Source: Neobacillus bataviensis
Lineage (GTDB): Bacteria; Bacillota; Bacilli; Bacillales_B; DSM-18226
Reading direction: 5' to 3'
Assembly (NCBI RefSeq): GCF_019969725.1
Contig: NZ_JAHXYW010000003.1
Location: 372,001 to 436,000 of the forward strand
DNA length: 64,000 nucleotides
Part shown: positions 44,558 through 53,097 of the stretch, in pieces
Layout of the letters: every line of letters starts with the position of its first letter
How positions within the stretch are numbered: the first letter of the stretch is position 1
Notes under the pieces: generated by a model
What the model was told of the DNA's origin: nothing
The model's database searches: none
Seen by the model: only the letters and a program-made list of their open reading frames with translations
Program-made: the position numbers and the translations under genes

Positions 44558-46369
44558 TTATCTTTGCTGCCAGGCTTGCGTACGATTCCTTATCTTTTTT
44601 GTCGCAAATTCGTAAAGAACCCTGACAAGAATATTCGTTAGAACAATAAGAAAAGACATTGCCGCTGCAGGCGCCGTATCCCCGGCATCGGTCATATTTA
44701 CAATCGATATGGAAGCAAGCTTTGTATCAGCGGTATAGAGGAAAATGACGGCAGAAATCGTGGTCATAGAGTTCACAAACAGATAAATGCCCATTTCCAA
44801 AATGGCCGGGAGTGACATCGGTACTGTAACACTCATAAACGTTTTATAAAATGGAATATTCATAGACTCAGAAACCGGTTCAAATTCCTTATCCAGCTTC
44901 TTCAATGCTGTAGTTGCAGTAATTAAGTTAACGGAGTAAAAGTGGATGATGTTCGCAATGACTATGATTGTAAATGTCCCATATAATGAATGAAATGGAT
45001 TCACCACATTCAGACCAATAAATGGAATTTCGAAATCAGGTTTGTTAAAGAAAAAGATATAGGCTAACCCGATAACTAGTCCCGGCAGAGCGAGCGGTAA
45101 AATAGACAAAAAGTAACTGAACTGTCTCGTTGCTTTCATAAAGCGCGATTTTTCGATTAAATAAGCACCTGCAAAAATAATAATGGTTCCGGACACAGCA
45201 GTAATAAAAGATACAAATATACTGTTGAAGTAAGGCTCAAGCCCATTGCCGGCTACATTTTTAAACGTTAGATGGTCCAGTGTAAGAGAGAAATTATATG
45301 GCCAAACCTTGACGAGCGCCGCCGCCAGTACGGCACCAATCAGTGCTAAAACTCCCGCTGAGATAATCAGGCAATATCCAAAATAAAACCTGTCACGTAG
45401 TGGGTTTTTTTTGATTTTATAAGAAACAGATTTGGAAGAAAACGATGCGCTTTGTTTACGCTGTATGATTCGGTCAGCTATAAACGCAATTAACGCAGGG
45501 ATAATTAAAATAATCCCTACTGTGGATCCCATACTAAGGTTTTGTTGACCGACCACTTGCTTGTAAATATCGGTGGCTAATACATTGTATTGCCCCCCTA
45601 CAACCTTTGGGGCTCCAAAATCAGTAAAGCTCAAAATAAAAGCTACAAAGAAGGCACTGACTAAACCGTACTTGAGACTGGGAATCGTGACAGTGAAGAA
45701 CTTTTTCATTTTTCCGGCTCCAAGAGTTTCCGCTGCTTCATACAACCTGAAATCTGTTACGGCAATCGCTACCATCAGAATTAAAAAAGCCTGAGGAAAT
45801 GTGTAGATGACCTCAGAGATAACAATTCCTACCTTCCCGTACAAGTGGATGTCAATAGCTAAATTTACTCCCGTTATCTTCTCAATAAAACCAAAAAAAC
45901 CGGTTGTAATGACCCCTTTATTGCCGAACAAATATATGAGGGAAATCCCATGCATCATTGTCGGAGCAAACAAAGGTAGAAAAGCGATATATTTAAAGAA
46001 GGATTTCCAACGGATATTGGTCCTTGCTAATGCGTATGCATAGAAAAACGCAAGTGCAACTGAAATGACGCCTGTTAAGAGCGAGACAGACAACGTGTTA
46101 TACATCGATTGAACTAGTGATGGGGTCTCAAAGTAATGAATAAAATTGGCCAGCCCGACATATTCATTGTTTTTTTGAAGGGATACCAAAAATAATTGAA
46201 ATAACGGTAGGACAATCCCCACTAAAAGTCCCAAAAGCACCAAGATAATTAAGATTTTGTGTAACAACTCGACCTTTCCAGTTTTTTGCCTTATTTTTTT
46301 CTTAAATATATGACTTTGCTGTGCTGAGGCTTCAGGCTGTTCTATCACCTGTTCCGAATTGAACATCAA
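44558..46369 (-). CDS. fused two-domain ABC permease, 2-aminoethylphosphonate type
   Basis: A 603-residue permease with two binding-protein-dependent transport domains fused in tandem. Each has its own EAA loop: AAETLGAGKMKKFFTVTIPS in the first half and VSESMNIPFYKTFMSVTVPM in the second; about 12 membrane segments in total. This architecture is typical of ferric iron (FbpB) and AEP (PhnU2-like) importers. With a matching ATPase and binding protein and the phnW/phnX genes downstream, AEP is the best substrate guess; iron is the main alternative. Confidence 0.88.
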   Translation of the reverse strand: MMFNSEQVIEQPEASAQQSHIFKKKIRQKTGKVELLHKILIILVLLGLLVGIVLPLFQLFLVSLQKNNEYVGLANFIHYFETPSLVQSMYNTLSVSLLTGVISVALAFFYAYALARTNIRWKSFFKYIAFLPLFAPTMMHGISLIYLFGNKGVITTGFFGFIEKITGVNLAIDIHLYGKVGIVISEVIYTFPQAFLILMVAIAVTDFRLYEAAETLGAGKMKKFFTVTIPSLKYGLVSAFFVAFILSFTDFGAPKVVGGQYNVLATDIYKQVVGQQNLSMGSTVGIILIIPALIAFIADRIIQRKQSASFSSKSVSYKIKKNPLRDRFYFGYCLIISAGVLALIGAVLAAALVKVWPYNFSLTLDHLTFKNVAGNGLEPYFNSIFVSFITAVSGTIIIFAGAYLIEKSRFMKATRQFSYFLSILPLALPGLVIGLAYIFFFNKPDFEIPFIGLNVVNPFHSLYGTFTIIVIANIIHFYSVNLITATTALKKLDKEFEPVSESMNIPFYKTFMSVTVPMSLPAILEMGIYLFVNSMTTISAVIFLYTADTKLASISIVNMTDAGDTAPAAAMSFLIVLTNILVRVLYEFATKKIRNRTQAWQQR

Positions 46370-46422
46370 TCATCACCCCTTCCCTGCTACTAAACAACTA
46401 TTTATGAAACAGTTAAATTCAC

Positions 46423-47424
46423 CTAAACATAAGTAACAAGATGACTTTGCGGCATCTCAGCAAAAAGGATGCTGCCCTTTTGAATATGAAGCTTTCTTAC
46501 CAATTGGACAGGAATATCTACTACCAGCAGATTATCTGGAGTTTGATATGGCACCTTTTCATTCAATTGTAAAAACAAGCGATAAAAGGCCCCTCTAAAT
46601 TCCAAATCCTTAACCACTGTTTGAATTCCGTGTTCAGATTGTACTTCCGCTATTTGAATTTGCTCTGGCCTGATTGCCATCGATGCCCCCTCTTTGGATA
46701 ACATGTTAACAGTCCCGATAAAATCTGCGACGAAAGGAGTCTTCGGGTACTCATAAATTTCTTGAGGGGTACCAATTTGTTCGATTTGGGCATTATTCAT
46801 GACGACGATTTTATCTGCCATTGTTAATGCTTCTTCTTGATCGTGTGTAACCATGATTGTGGTAATACCCAGCTTTTCTTGTAATTTCCTAATCTCCATT
46901 CGCAAGTTCAGCCTGACCTTTGCATCCAAGGCAGATAATGGCTCGTCAAGCAGCAAAAAGCTTGGTGATAATGCAAGCGCTCTGGCAAGAGCGATTCTTT
47001 GCTGTTGTCCCCCGGAAAGCTGGGCGGGGTAACGGTCTTTAATATGCTCTAAATGAATCAAAGAAAGGGCTTCTCGAACTCTTTCATCGATTTCTTTTTT
47101 AGGAAGCTTTTTGTTTTTTAACCCATAGGCTATGTTTTGATAGGCATTTAAATTTGGAAACAGGGCATAAGACTGAAAAACAATCCCAAAATTCCGTTTG
47201 GATGGGGGGGCAGTAGTTATCTCTTTTCCTTCTAAAAAAATTTTAGAACCAATATTCGGTTCCTCGAGTCCAGCAATAATTCGAAGTAATGTCGTTTTTC
47301 CACAACCGCTTGGTCCTAGTAAACAGACAAACTCTTTTTTATTAACGGAAAAATTAATATGGTCCAATGCCACAAAATGACCAAACGTTTTCGTTACATT
47401 TTGAATTGTGAGAAATTCCATCAA
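46423..47424 (-). CDS. ABC transporter ATP-binding protein, 2-aminoethylphosphonate type
   Basis: A 333-residue ATPase with Walker A GPSGCGKTT, Q-loop IVFQSYALFPNLNAY, signature LSGGQQQR, Walker B FLLLDEPLSALD, switch His in MVTHDQEEAL, and a C-terminal TOBE-like regulatory domain (MAIRPEQIQIAEVQ). It belongs to the spermidine/iron/phosphonate group. Follows the binding-protein gene after a hairpin and precedes the fused permease by 53 bp. Confidence 0.92.
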   Translation of the reverse strand: MMEFLTIQNVTKTFGHFVALDHINFSVNKKEFVCLLGPSGCGKTTLLRIIAGLEEPNIGSKIFLEGKEITTAPPSKRNFGIVFQSYALFPNLNAYQNIAYGLKNKKLPKKEIDERVREALSLIHLEHIKDRYPAQLSGGQQQRIALARALALSPSFLLLDEPLSALDAKVRLNLRMEIRKLQEKLGITTIMVTHDQEEALTMADKIVVMNNAQIEQIGTPQEIYEYPKTPFVADFIGTVNMLSKEGASMAIRPEQIQIAEVQSEHGIQTVVKDLEFRGAFYRLFLQLNEKVPYQTPDNLLVVDIPVQLVRKLHIQKGSILFAEMPQSHLVTYV

Positions 47425-47454
47425 CAGTCCCCTTTCATTCCTTTTTTCAGATAA

Positions 47455-47523
47455 TAAAAAAGAAAACCCTGCAAGTATTGATTATAGTTAATGGAACTAA
47501 TTATCCCTACAAGGGTTTCCTTT
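47455..47523 (-). terminator. hairpin between binding-protein and ATPase genes
   Basis: Outer stem GGAAACCCTTG / TTGCAGGGTTTTC with a T-rich run on the minus strand; looks like a partial terminator that would raise the ratio of binding protein to ATPase and permease. Confidence 0.6.
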
Positions 47524-47544
47524 GAGATTGAATTACACCCTTCA

Positions 47545-48591
47545 TTACTCCTCTTTTGGTTCACTTTTTGAATCGTATCTCTTCGTCCATTCCTGTAGGA
47601 TTTGATCTCTATTTTTTGCCGCCCATTGAAAATCATTTTCTATTAATTGTTGGTCAGCAACATTTTTAGGATAGCCTTCAGGTAGAGGATTTCCTAAATC
47701 AGCTGATACAACAGCAAAATTCTTATTTACCAGGTTGAGAGAATTCTTACTAATGGCCCAATCTAGGAATGTTTTCGCAGCGCCCTTAATTTTTGGCTTT
47801 TTGATTAATGCATTTGCTTCCATTTCCCAGCCGGACCCTTCTTTAGGGAAAACAACTTCAATCGGAGCTCCAGATTCTTGTTCCTTAAAGCTTGGGTAGT
47901 CAAAGGAAATTCCAATTGGGAATTCTCCTTGTCCAGCTAATTTGGCAGGCTTTGAACCGGAGTGTGTATAAATTCCTATATTGTCATGGAGCTTATTCAT
48001 ATAATCCCAAGCTTTATCTTCACCCATTAGCTGAATAAGCGCTGATACAGTCAAAAAGCCGGTGCCGCTTGAGGCTGGATTCGGCATAGAAATTAACCCT
48101 TTATATTTCGGATCTAAAAGGTCTTCGTATGATTGCGGAATAGGTAAACCCTTTTTCTCAAGTTCAACCTTATTCACTGCAAAAGTAGCCATATAGGCGT
48201 CAATTCCAACCCAATGAACAGGGTTGGTTTTATCCTTTAAGTCGGGAAGGATATTATCTATTCCCTTAGGATTATAGGGTTCAAATAATCCCGCTTCATC
48301 TAAAGGTAATAAACTGGTGATCCCGGTTCCCCAAACCAAATCGGCAACCGGGCTATCTTTTTCAGCTAAAAGCTTGGCTGCAATAATGCCTGTTGAATCT
48401 CTCACGATTTTGACCTCAATATCCGGATATTCCTTCTTAAAGGCTTCTAAATAGGCTGGTAATTGATTATCCTCAATTGCTGTATAAACCGTAATTTCTT
48501 CTTTCTTACCCCCGGAAGAACTTTTACTGCTGCATCCTGCAACCGTTAAACAAATAAGAAAAGAAATCATTAATATGGCTGCTTTTTTCAT
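47545..48591 (-). CDS. ABC substrate-binding lipoprotein, 2-aminoethylphosphonate type
   Basis: A 348-residue lipoprotein: signal MKKAAILMISFLICLTVAGC with lipobox VAGC at Cys20, then a type-II iron/phosphonate binding fold (ITVYTAIEDNQLPAYLEAFK, YPDIEVKIVRDSTGIIAAKL, DLVWGTGITSLLPLDEAGL, FPIGISFDYPSF). The tyrosine pair of Fe(III) binders is not evident, which favours the AEP-binding branch. First gene of the uptake operon, with a cre-like site ~95 bp upstream. Confidence 0.88.
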   Translation of the reverse strand: MKKAAILMISFLICLTVAGCSSKSSSGGKKEEITVYTAIEDNQLPAYLEAFKKEYPDIEVKIVRDSTGIIAAKLLAEKDSPVADLVWGTGITSLLPLDEAGLFEPYNPKGIDNILPDLKDKTNPVHWVGIDAYMATFAVNKVELEKKGLPIPQSYEDLLDPKYKGLISMPNPASSGTGFLTVSALIQLMGEDKAWDYMNKLHDNIGIYTHSGSKPAKLAGQGEFPIGISFDYPSFKEQESGAPIEVVFPKEGSGWEMEANALIKKPKIKGAAKTFLDWAISKNSLNLVNKNFAVVSADLGNPLPEGYPKNVADQQLIENDFQWAAKNRDQILQEWTKRYDSKSEPKEE

Positions 48592-48685
48592 TCAAACATC
48601 CCCTTTAATAATCTTTTAAAATAGATGAAGAGAATACATTGAAGGCAAGCGCTGCTCATATTTAAAGCTACACATAGCAATTTCG

Positions 48686-48699
48686 TGGCAGCGCTTTCA
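48686..48699. promoter_or_regulatory. cre-like site upstream of the AEP-binding protein gene
   Basis: On the minus strand TGAAAGCGCTGCCA matches all defined positions of TGNAANCGNTNNCA. Predicts CcpA repression of AEP uptake. Confidence 0.65.
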
Positions 48700-48971
48700 A
48701 AGATGCTATTAGAAGAATAGTTTTTCGCTGAAAATACATGACCGCTTCACTCCTTTCACTAGTATCTAGCAACAAAGTTTTTTAATTTTCTTAATATTTA
48801 AACTAAATATAAAACGAATACCAACGAAATGCAATACATTTTTCTTGTTTTTATTTTATTCTTTTTGTTTTGACATGCTTATTTTCTTTGTACAATAATT
48901 TTGTAGGTCCATTTCCGAGGATTCCTTGGCGAATTTATAAAATCAGGAGCAATTCTATCAAACAGAAAAAA

Positions 48972-49015
48972 GGTGTCAGGCATCATGTGAAAAATTCAAA
49001 TGGTGCCTGACAACC
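48972..49015. repeat. inverted pair of the GGTGTCAGGCACC repeat
   Basis: GGTGTCAGGCATC at 48972-48984 and GGTGCCTGACAACC at 49002-49015 face each other across a short AT-rich loop and can form a hairpin. Each copy is one base off, or carries one extra base, relative to the 13-bp repeat at 956 and 32880. Confidence 0.6.
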
Positions 49016-49042
49016 CAAAGTCATTTACAAACGGAATGCAAA

Positions 49043-49067
49043 AAGCTCCTGCACATTGCAGGAGCTT
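49043..49067 (-). terminator. terminator downstream of proline dehydrogenase
   Basis: Perfect 11-bp stem AAGCTCCTGCA / TGCAGGAGCTT with a three-base loop and flanking T/A runs. Confidence 0.8.
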
Positions 49068-49092
49068 CTTAAAAGATCATTTCGCTATTCAA

Positions 49093-50076
49093 TTAACGAC
49101 GTTTTTTATTATTAGCCTTTGAAATTCTACCTAATAAAAAGGCGCCTGCAGCTACACCGATAATGGTGTTCGTTTTCTTATTAAATACTTGCTTAGCAAC
49201 AAGATTTAAATTTTGAGGTCTTTCTGCAAGACGTCTCATGAAATAGCCATACCAGTCATTTCCGAAAGGTACATACGTACAGAAGTTGTAGCCTTCTTTT
49301 GCCAGTTCAAGCTGCATGTCTTTTCTGAAACCATAAAGCATTTGAAACTCGAATTTATCATTTGGAATATTGTTCTTTTTAACAAATTCCTTCACATGAT
49401 TAATGATCCGGTGATCATGGGTAGCAATCGAAGTAAATTTTCCGTTGACTAAATGCCATTCGATTAGCTTAATAAAGTTTTTATCAATATCTTTCTTATC
49501 TTGGTAAGCGTACTCTTCAGGCTCTTTATAAGCACCTTTTACGAGACGTAACCGATAATTTTTGTATTTTTCAAGGTTTTCTTGCGCTTCGTAGAAGTAA
49601 GCTTGAATAACAGTACCTACATTCCCATATTCCATAGACAATTCATCTAATAAATCAAACGAAGGCTTAAGATGACCGTAATCTTCCATGTCAAAATTAA
49701 CAAAAATCCCGTAGTTGTTCGCAAGATGAACGATTTCTCGTAAATTGCTTAAGCAAAAAGAATAATCAATATCCAATCCTAATTGGGTTGGTTTTAAGGA
49801 AATATGAGCATCGACCTTATTTTCATGAATGGCCTCAATGACCTTAAGAATTTGTTCTTTAGCTTTAGTTGCCTCTTCTTTTTCAAACACAAACTCGCCA
49901 AGATTATCGACTGTTGCAGAAATACCGTGCGCGTTCAATTCTTTAATGCTTTTAATCGTTTCTTCGATAGTGGTACCGGCAACAACACTTTGGGCACCTA
50001 ATTTAAGCCCGTATTTCTTGGCAGCACTATTTAAAAATTGGTTTTGTGATAAACCCATAAAGAAATCTTTTAACAT
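49093..50076 (-). CDS. putB: proline dehydrogenase
   Basis: A 327-residue monofunctional FAD-dependent proline dehydrogenase, oxidising L-proline to pyrroline-5-carboxylate. Conserved barrel motifs are AHISLKPTQLGLDIDY, FVNFDMEDYGH, RLVKGAYKEPEEYAY, IATHDHRII, EFQMLYGFRKDMQLELAKEG and the C-terminal YFMRRLAERPQN. A Gly/Ala-rich hydrophobic tail (TIIGVAAGAFLLGRI) ending in basic residues may sit on the membrane. It is alone, without the usual pyrroline-5-carboxylate dehydrogenase or a proline permease beside it, and has its own terminator. Confidence 0.93.
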   Translation of the reverse strand: MLKDFFMGLSQNQFLNSAAKKYGLKLGAQSVVAGTTIEETIKSIKELNAHGISATVDNLGEFVFEKEEATKAKEQILKVIEAIHENKVDAHISLKPTQLGLDIDYSFCLSNLREIVHLANNYGIFVNFDMEDYGHLKPSFDLLDELSMEYGNVGTVIQAYFYEAQENLEKYKNYRLRLVKGAYKEPEEYAYQDKKDIDKNFIKLIEWHLVNGKFTSIATHDHRIINHVKEFVKKNNIPNDKFEFQMLYGFRKDMQLELAKEGYNFCTYVPFGNDWYGYFMRRLAERPQNLNLVAKQVFNKKTNTIIGVAAGAFLLGRISKANNKKRR

Positions 50077-50258
50077 TACAAAAACTCCTTTGTTGTATGA
50101 ATAGTATCATTATAGCATACGCTTTCATAAAAAATTATTTTGCGAATTTTCCTACTATAATTAATTCATATTATATATTTTTGGTTACGTCCCATTAGAA
50201 TCAATTATTTCAACAATGAATAGTATAACACTTACTTGAAAAAAATTATTCAAAATAA

Positions 50259-50286
50259 AAGACTGCCGAGTGTCTTCGGCAGTCTT
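50259..50286 (-). terminator. terminator downstream of ftsZ-like gene
   Basis: Perfect 11-bp stem AAGACTGCCGA / TCGGCAGTCTT with a six-base loop; the right arm ends five bases before the ftsZ stop codon. Confidence 0.85.
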
Positions 50287-50291
50287 AAGAT

Positions 50292-51440
50292 TTATCTTCT
50301 GTTACGATTTCGCAGGAATGTTGGAATATCAAGCGTTTCCTCGGGTTCCATCCATTGTCTGGCATTTTCAGACTGGGCTTCTTCACTAACCTTCTGAACC
50401 TTCTGTTCCTTTATCATTTCTCTTTGAGAAGGCGGCTTTGTCCCTAACAGGCTTGAAGCTGTGTTTAATTTAGCGCGTTCTTTATCATCAAAGCCAGTAG
50501 CAATAACTGTAATCATGATTTCTTCCTTTAGACTATCGTTAATGATAGAACCAAAAATCATGTTTAATTCATGATCTGCGGCAGAAGCAACAATATCCGC
50601 TGCCTCCTGTACTTCATACAAGCTTAAATTGCTTCCGCCTGTAATGTTCATGAGGACACCTTGTGCCCCGTCAATGGACGTTTCGAGTAACGGACTGGAA
50701 ATCGCCTTTTTGGCAGCCTCCGCAGCGCGGTTAGGCCCTTTTGCAACCCCAATCCCCATTAAGGCCGTTCCCTGGTTAGACATAATGGTTTTAACATCAG
50801 CAAAGTCAAGGTTTATTAATCCTGGGACGGCTATCAAATCCGAAATTCCTTGGACACCCTGACGCAGGACATTATCGGCTTCACGGAAGGCTTCGATCAT
50901 AGGCGTCTTTTTATCGACAATCTGCAATAAGCGGTCATTCGGTACAATAATTAAGGTATCAACCGCATTCCTCATAAACTCGATTCCGCTTGCTGCGTTT
51001 TGTGCACGCTTTCTTCCTTCAAATCCAAATGGTCGTGTGACGACTCCAATCGTTAATGCGCCGAGGTGATGAGCAATTTCTGCAATGGCTGGTGCTGCTC
51101 CTGTTCCTGTACCGCCGCCCATTCCGGCCGTGACGAAGACCATGTCAGCTCCTTTTAATACCTCTTCTAGCTGTTTCCGGCTCTCCTCTACGGCTCTTCT
51201 ACCGACTTCCGGATTAGCACCTGCTCCTAAGCCTCTTGTTAATTGAGCACCAATTTGCATTTTAATCTCTGCTTTTGATAGATTAAGAGCCTGGGCATCT
51301 GTGTTAACGGCGATGAATTCAACCCCTTGTACACCAGCTTCAATCATTCGGTTAACCGCGTTATTTCCGCCGCCGCCAACGCCTATTACTTTAATTCTTG
51401 CGATTTGATCTATATCCATATCCATATCCCACATGTTCAT
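50292..51440 (-). CDS. ftsZ: cell division GTPase FtsZ, orphan copy
   Basis: A 382-residue complete FtsZ. The GTP-binding site is [18 protein letters not shown] and the tubulin signature [12 protein letters not shown] lies at about 107-118; the T7 loop [20 protein letters not shown] is intact. The linker is short (~45 residues) and the C-terminal peptide [12 protein letters not shown] that binds SepF, FtsA and EzrA is preserved. The N-terminus ([14 protein letters not shown]) is unusual. It stands alone between proline dehydrogenase and a small unknown gene, not with ftsA and the dcw genes as in other Bacilli, so it is probably a second copy. Confidence 0.95.
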   Translation of the reverse strand: MNMWDMDMDIDQIARIKVIGVGGGGNNAVNRMIEAGVQGVEFIAVNTDAQALNLSKAEIKMQIGAQLTRGLGAGANPEVGRRAVEESRKQLEEVLKGADMVFVTAGMGGGTGTGAAPAIAEIAHHLGALTIGVVTRPFGFEGRKRAQNAASGIEFMRNAVDTLIIVPNDRLLQIVDKKTPMIEAFREADNVLRQGVQGISDLIAVPGLINLDFADVKTIMSNQGTALMGIGVAKGPNRAAEAAKKAISSPLLETSIDGAQGVLMNITGGSNLSLYEVQEAADIVASAADHELNMIFGSIINDSLKEEIMITVIATGFDDKERAKLNTASSLLGTKPPSQREMIKEQKVQKVSEEAQSENARQWMEPEETLDIPTFLRNRNRR

Positions 51441-51608
51441 TCCTCCAATTTATCAAAACCTGTAATGTAGCTAATCAGAAAATAATAGAATAAATCCCTA
51501 TGATTAGAAAAGGTTATTGTTATGTATTTTTAGATACTTTTTAATATTTTAGCAAAATTATCGTGTTTTTTATATAGTCCTGTGGTCATTCTCCTCCAAA
51601 AAATGATA

Positions 51609-51636
51609 AAAAAAGCTGTCAAATGACAGCTTTTTT
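51609..51636. terminator. terminator downstream of the 65-residue gene
   Basis: Stem AAAAAGCTGTCA / TGACAGCTTTTTT with a two-base loop, flanked by A and T runs, overlapping the stop codon of the small gene. Confidence 0.75.
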
Positions 51637-51832
51637 ATGAGGTGCGTGGAATCATGGACGAATCTTGGAATTCTTTATACTTTTTAAATTTTATTGGCTG
51701 ATGGGCATAATAGATTTTTGCATGTGCAGGTTTTTCACAAAATGAACATTTGATATGGTAGGACGCCTTGCTAATATGGGGAATATCTAAGAATGATAAC
51801 ACTTCTTTCATATGACTGTTACAGGCCCACAT
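51635..51832 (-). CDS. small hypothetical protein with CxxC pair
   Basis: A 65-residue protein containing CSFCEKPAHAKIYY, a Cys-x2-Cys that may bind zinc, plus an early Cys and several His. GGGGTGAGAAC precedes the ATG at 51832. It follows the ferredoxin gene by 19 bp and has a terminator, so it is probably the last gene of the ferredoxin transcript. Family not recognised. Confidence 0.65.
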   Translation of the reverse strand: MWACNSHMKEVLSFLDIPHISKASYHIKCSFCEKPAHAKIYYAHQPIKFKKYKEFQDSSMIPRTS

Positions 51833-51851
51833 GTTCTCACCCCTATAAAAG

Positions 51852-52202
51852 TTATTTTGCGGCTGTTGCTTCCTTCTGCAGTTTATCCGGCTTTCTTTTT
51901 TTCACTTGGTCTGTGATATCTTCATCCCATGAAATTGAAATATCACCATTTGTTACAAACGTCTGGCATCCTAATCGATACCCTTCCCCTAACCACTCCT
52001 CACCTAATTTTCTTCTTTCTTGGATCTTAACATTATCAAGGAATTCTTCTCCATTTTCCGCTTTAAAAACGCAAGTGCCGCAAATTCCCCCGCCACATCG
52101 ATTTGGGAGTTCTCCATCGTAACGAAGTGACATTCTCAAAATATTAGAATTCTCTGGAACCTCTAATTGTTTGTTACTGTTTATGAAATGTATTTTAGGC
52201 AT
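51852..52202 (-). CDS. 2Fe-2S ferredoxin
   Basis: A 116-residue plant/vertebrate-type ferredoxin: IHFINSNKQLEVPENSNIL, the cluster ligands in RCGGGICGTCVF (C-x4-C-x2-C) and the fourth Cys in YRLGCQTFV, with a Lys-rich C-terminal extension. The ATG at 52202 with GGGAGGAAAAAG before it is preferred over the longer frame to 52241. A GTATAC operator lies ~32 bp upstream, so this ferredoxin belongs to the same regulon as the one at 58203. Probable electron carrier for an oxygenase. Confidence 0.88.
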   Translation of the reverse strand: MPKIHFINSNKQLEVPENSNILRMSLRYDGELPNRCGGGICGTCVFKAENGEEFLDNVKIQERRKLGEEWLGEGYRLGCQTFVTNGDISISWDEDITDQVKKRKPDKLQKEATAAK

Positions 52203-52228
52203 GTCTTTTTCCTCCCTAAGATTTATCT

Positions 52229-52242
52229 TATTGGTATACAAT
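52229..52242. promoter_or_regulatory. GTATAC-type operator (ferredoxin 51852)
   Basis: ATTGGTATACAATA, core at 52234-52239, with a second ATATACCA half nearby. Fits the ATTTGGTATACAAT family shared by ten sites in this window. Confidence 0.6.
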
Positions 52243-52306
52243 ATACCATAATTTTAATTTTCAGACAATACAAAACTTTTGATTTATTATTCTTTATTTG
52301 GAAAAT

Positions 52307-52338
52307 GAAGACCACAACCTTGGTGATGGTGTGGCCTT
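52307..52338 (-). terminator. terminator downstream of the GntR gene
   Basis: Stem GAAGGCCACACC / ACAACCTTGGTG-region hairpin: GAAG-ACCACAACC pairs with GGTGTGGCCTTC around a short loop, between the GntR stop and the ferredoxin promoter. Confidence 0.55.
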
Positions 52339-52345
52339 CGCAAGC

Positions 52346-53050
52346 TTAAAGGGGGGATCTCGATTTATCCTTTTTATTAAACTTTTCTTTTACATTTTCC
52401 ATATAATTGATATATGCCTTTTTTGAGTTTTCAATATGAATTCTCATTAAATACTCAGCCATATCGGTTTCCTTATCTCGTAAGGCTTTCATGATATCGA
52501 TATGTTCCTTTAATGATTCTTTTCTGCGCCCTGGGGTCTCATACCCCATATTCGCAGCCATATGAATATAATCAATCAGACCGGAAAGAATTTCGAATAA
52601 TTTAGGACTCTTTGATGCTTTATTGATCAGTTGATTCATTTGAATATGTTCAAAATTAAAGTTCTCTTCCGCCAGTCTTTCCAATTCCATTAGCTCTTTG
52701 ATTTTTTGATCTAATTCCAGCTGGGTGCTCTTATCCATCTTTTGTGCTGCCAATTTTACCGCTAAAACCTCCAATGAGGAAAGGATGGTAAATACCTCAA
52801 TGACTTCTGTTTCAGAAATGTTCGTAACCACGACACCTTTCCTCGGAACGGTTTTAACAAAACCCTGCGATTCCAGCCGGAACAAAGCTTCGCGAATAGG
52901 AGTACGACTAATATTTAATTTCCCCGCAAGCTCTCTTTCGATCAGCCGGTCACCAGCTTTAAATTCTCCTTCAAGAATCATTTCCTTTAAATAAAGATAG
53001 GCATGTTCTCGTATTGATAAAAGATTGTTTTCCTCCCATCTTGTTTCCAT
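52346..53050 (-). CDS. GntR-family regulator, FCD (FadR) subfamily
   Basis: A 234-residue regulator. The N-terminal winged helix is typical (YLYLKEMILEGEFKAGDRLI, ELAGKLNISRTPIREALFRL, GFVKTVPRKGVVVTNISETE) and the C-terminal all-helical FCD ligand domain has metal-site-like His residues (KEHIDIMKAL, YLMRIHIENSKKAY). FCD-type GntR proteins such as UxuR/ExuR bind TTGGTATACCAA-like operators, matching the GTATAC palindromes scattered from 52 to 63.7 kb here. It lies 47 bp downstream of the second chromate-transporter-like gene and is the best candidate for controlling this regulon. Confidence 0.92.
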   Translation of the reverse strand: METRWEENNLLSIREHAYLYLKEMILEGEFKAGDRLIERELAGKLNISRTPIREALFRLESQGFVKTVPRKGVVVTNISETEVIEVFTILSSLEVLAVKLAAQKMDKSTQLELDQKIKELMELERLAEENFNFEHIQMNQLINKASKSPKLFEILSGLIDYIHMAANMGYETPGRRKESLKEHIDIMKALRDKETDMAEYLMRIHIENSKKAYINYMENVKEKFNKKDKSRSPL

Positions 53051-53097
53051 TACTCCACCTGCTTATTTATTAAAGTATTTTTCTTAAGTTTATCCGC

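Larger units (their letters stand above)
48592..49042. promoter_or_regulatory. promoter region of the AEP uptake operon (no supported gene)
   Basis: About 450 bp between the binding-protein start and the proline dehydrogenase terminator. It holds a cre-like site (48686-48699), a weaker AGCGCT palindrome near 48650, T-rich stretches and an inverted pair of the dispersed repeat (48972-49015). Confidence 0.5.

Noticed and set aside
48630..48660. A second cre site at AAGCGCTGCTCA
   Set aside because: Aligned on the central CG it mismatches four defined positions of the consensus, so only the site at 48686 is kept.
48668..48739. A 23-codon minus-strand frame with AAAGGAG ahead of its ATG, upstream of the AEP-binding protein gene
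   Set aside because: The spacing to the start is long (10 bases), the frame runs through the cre-like site and there is no sign of conservation; it may be a leader peptide but is not supported enough to annotate.
50277..51440. ftsZ as evidence for the canonical division (dcw) cluster
   Set aside because: None of the expected neighbours (ftsA, divIB, murG, spoIIGA) are present on either side.
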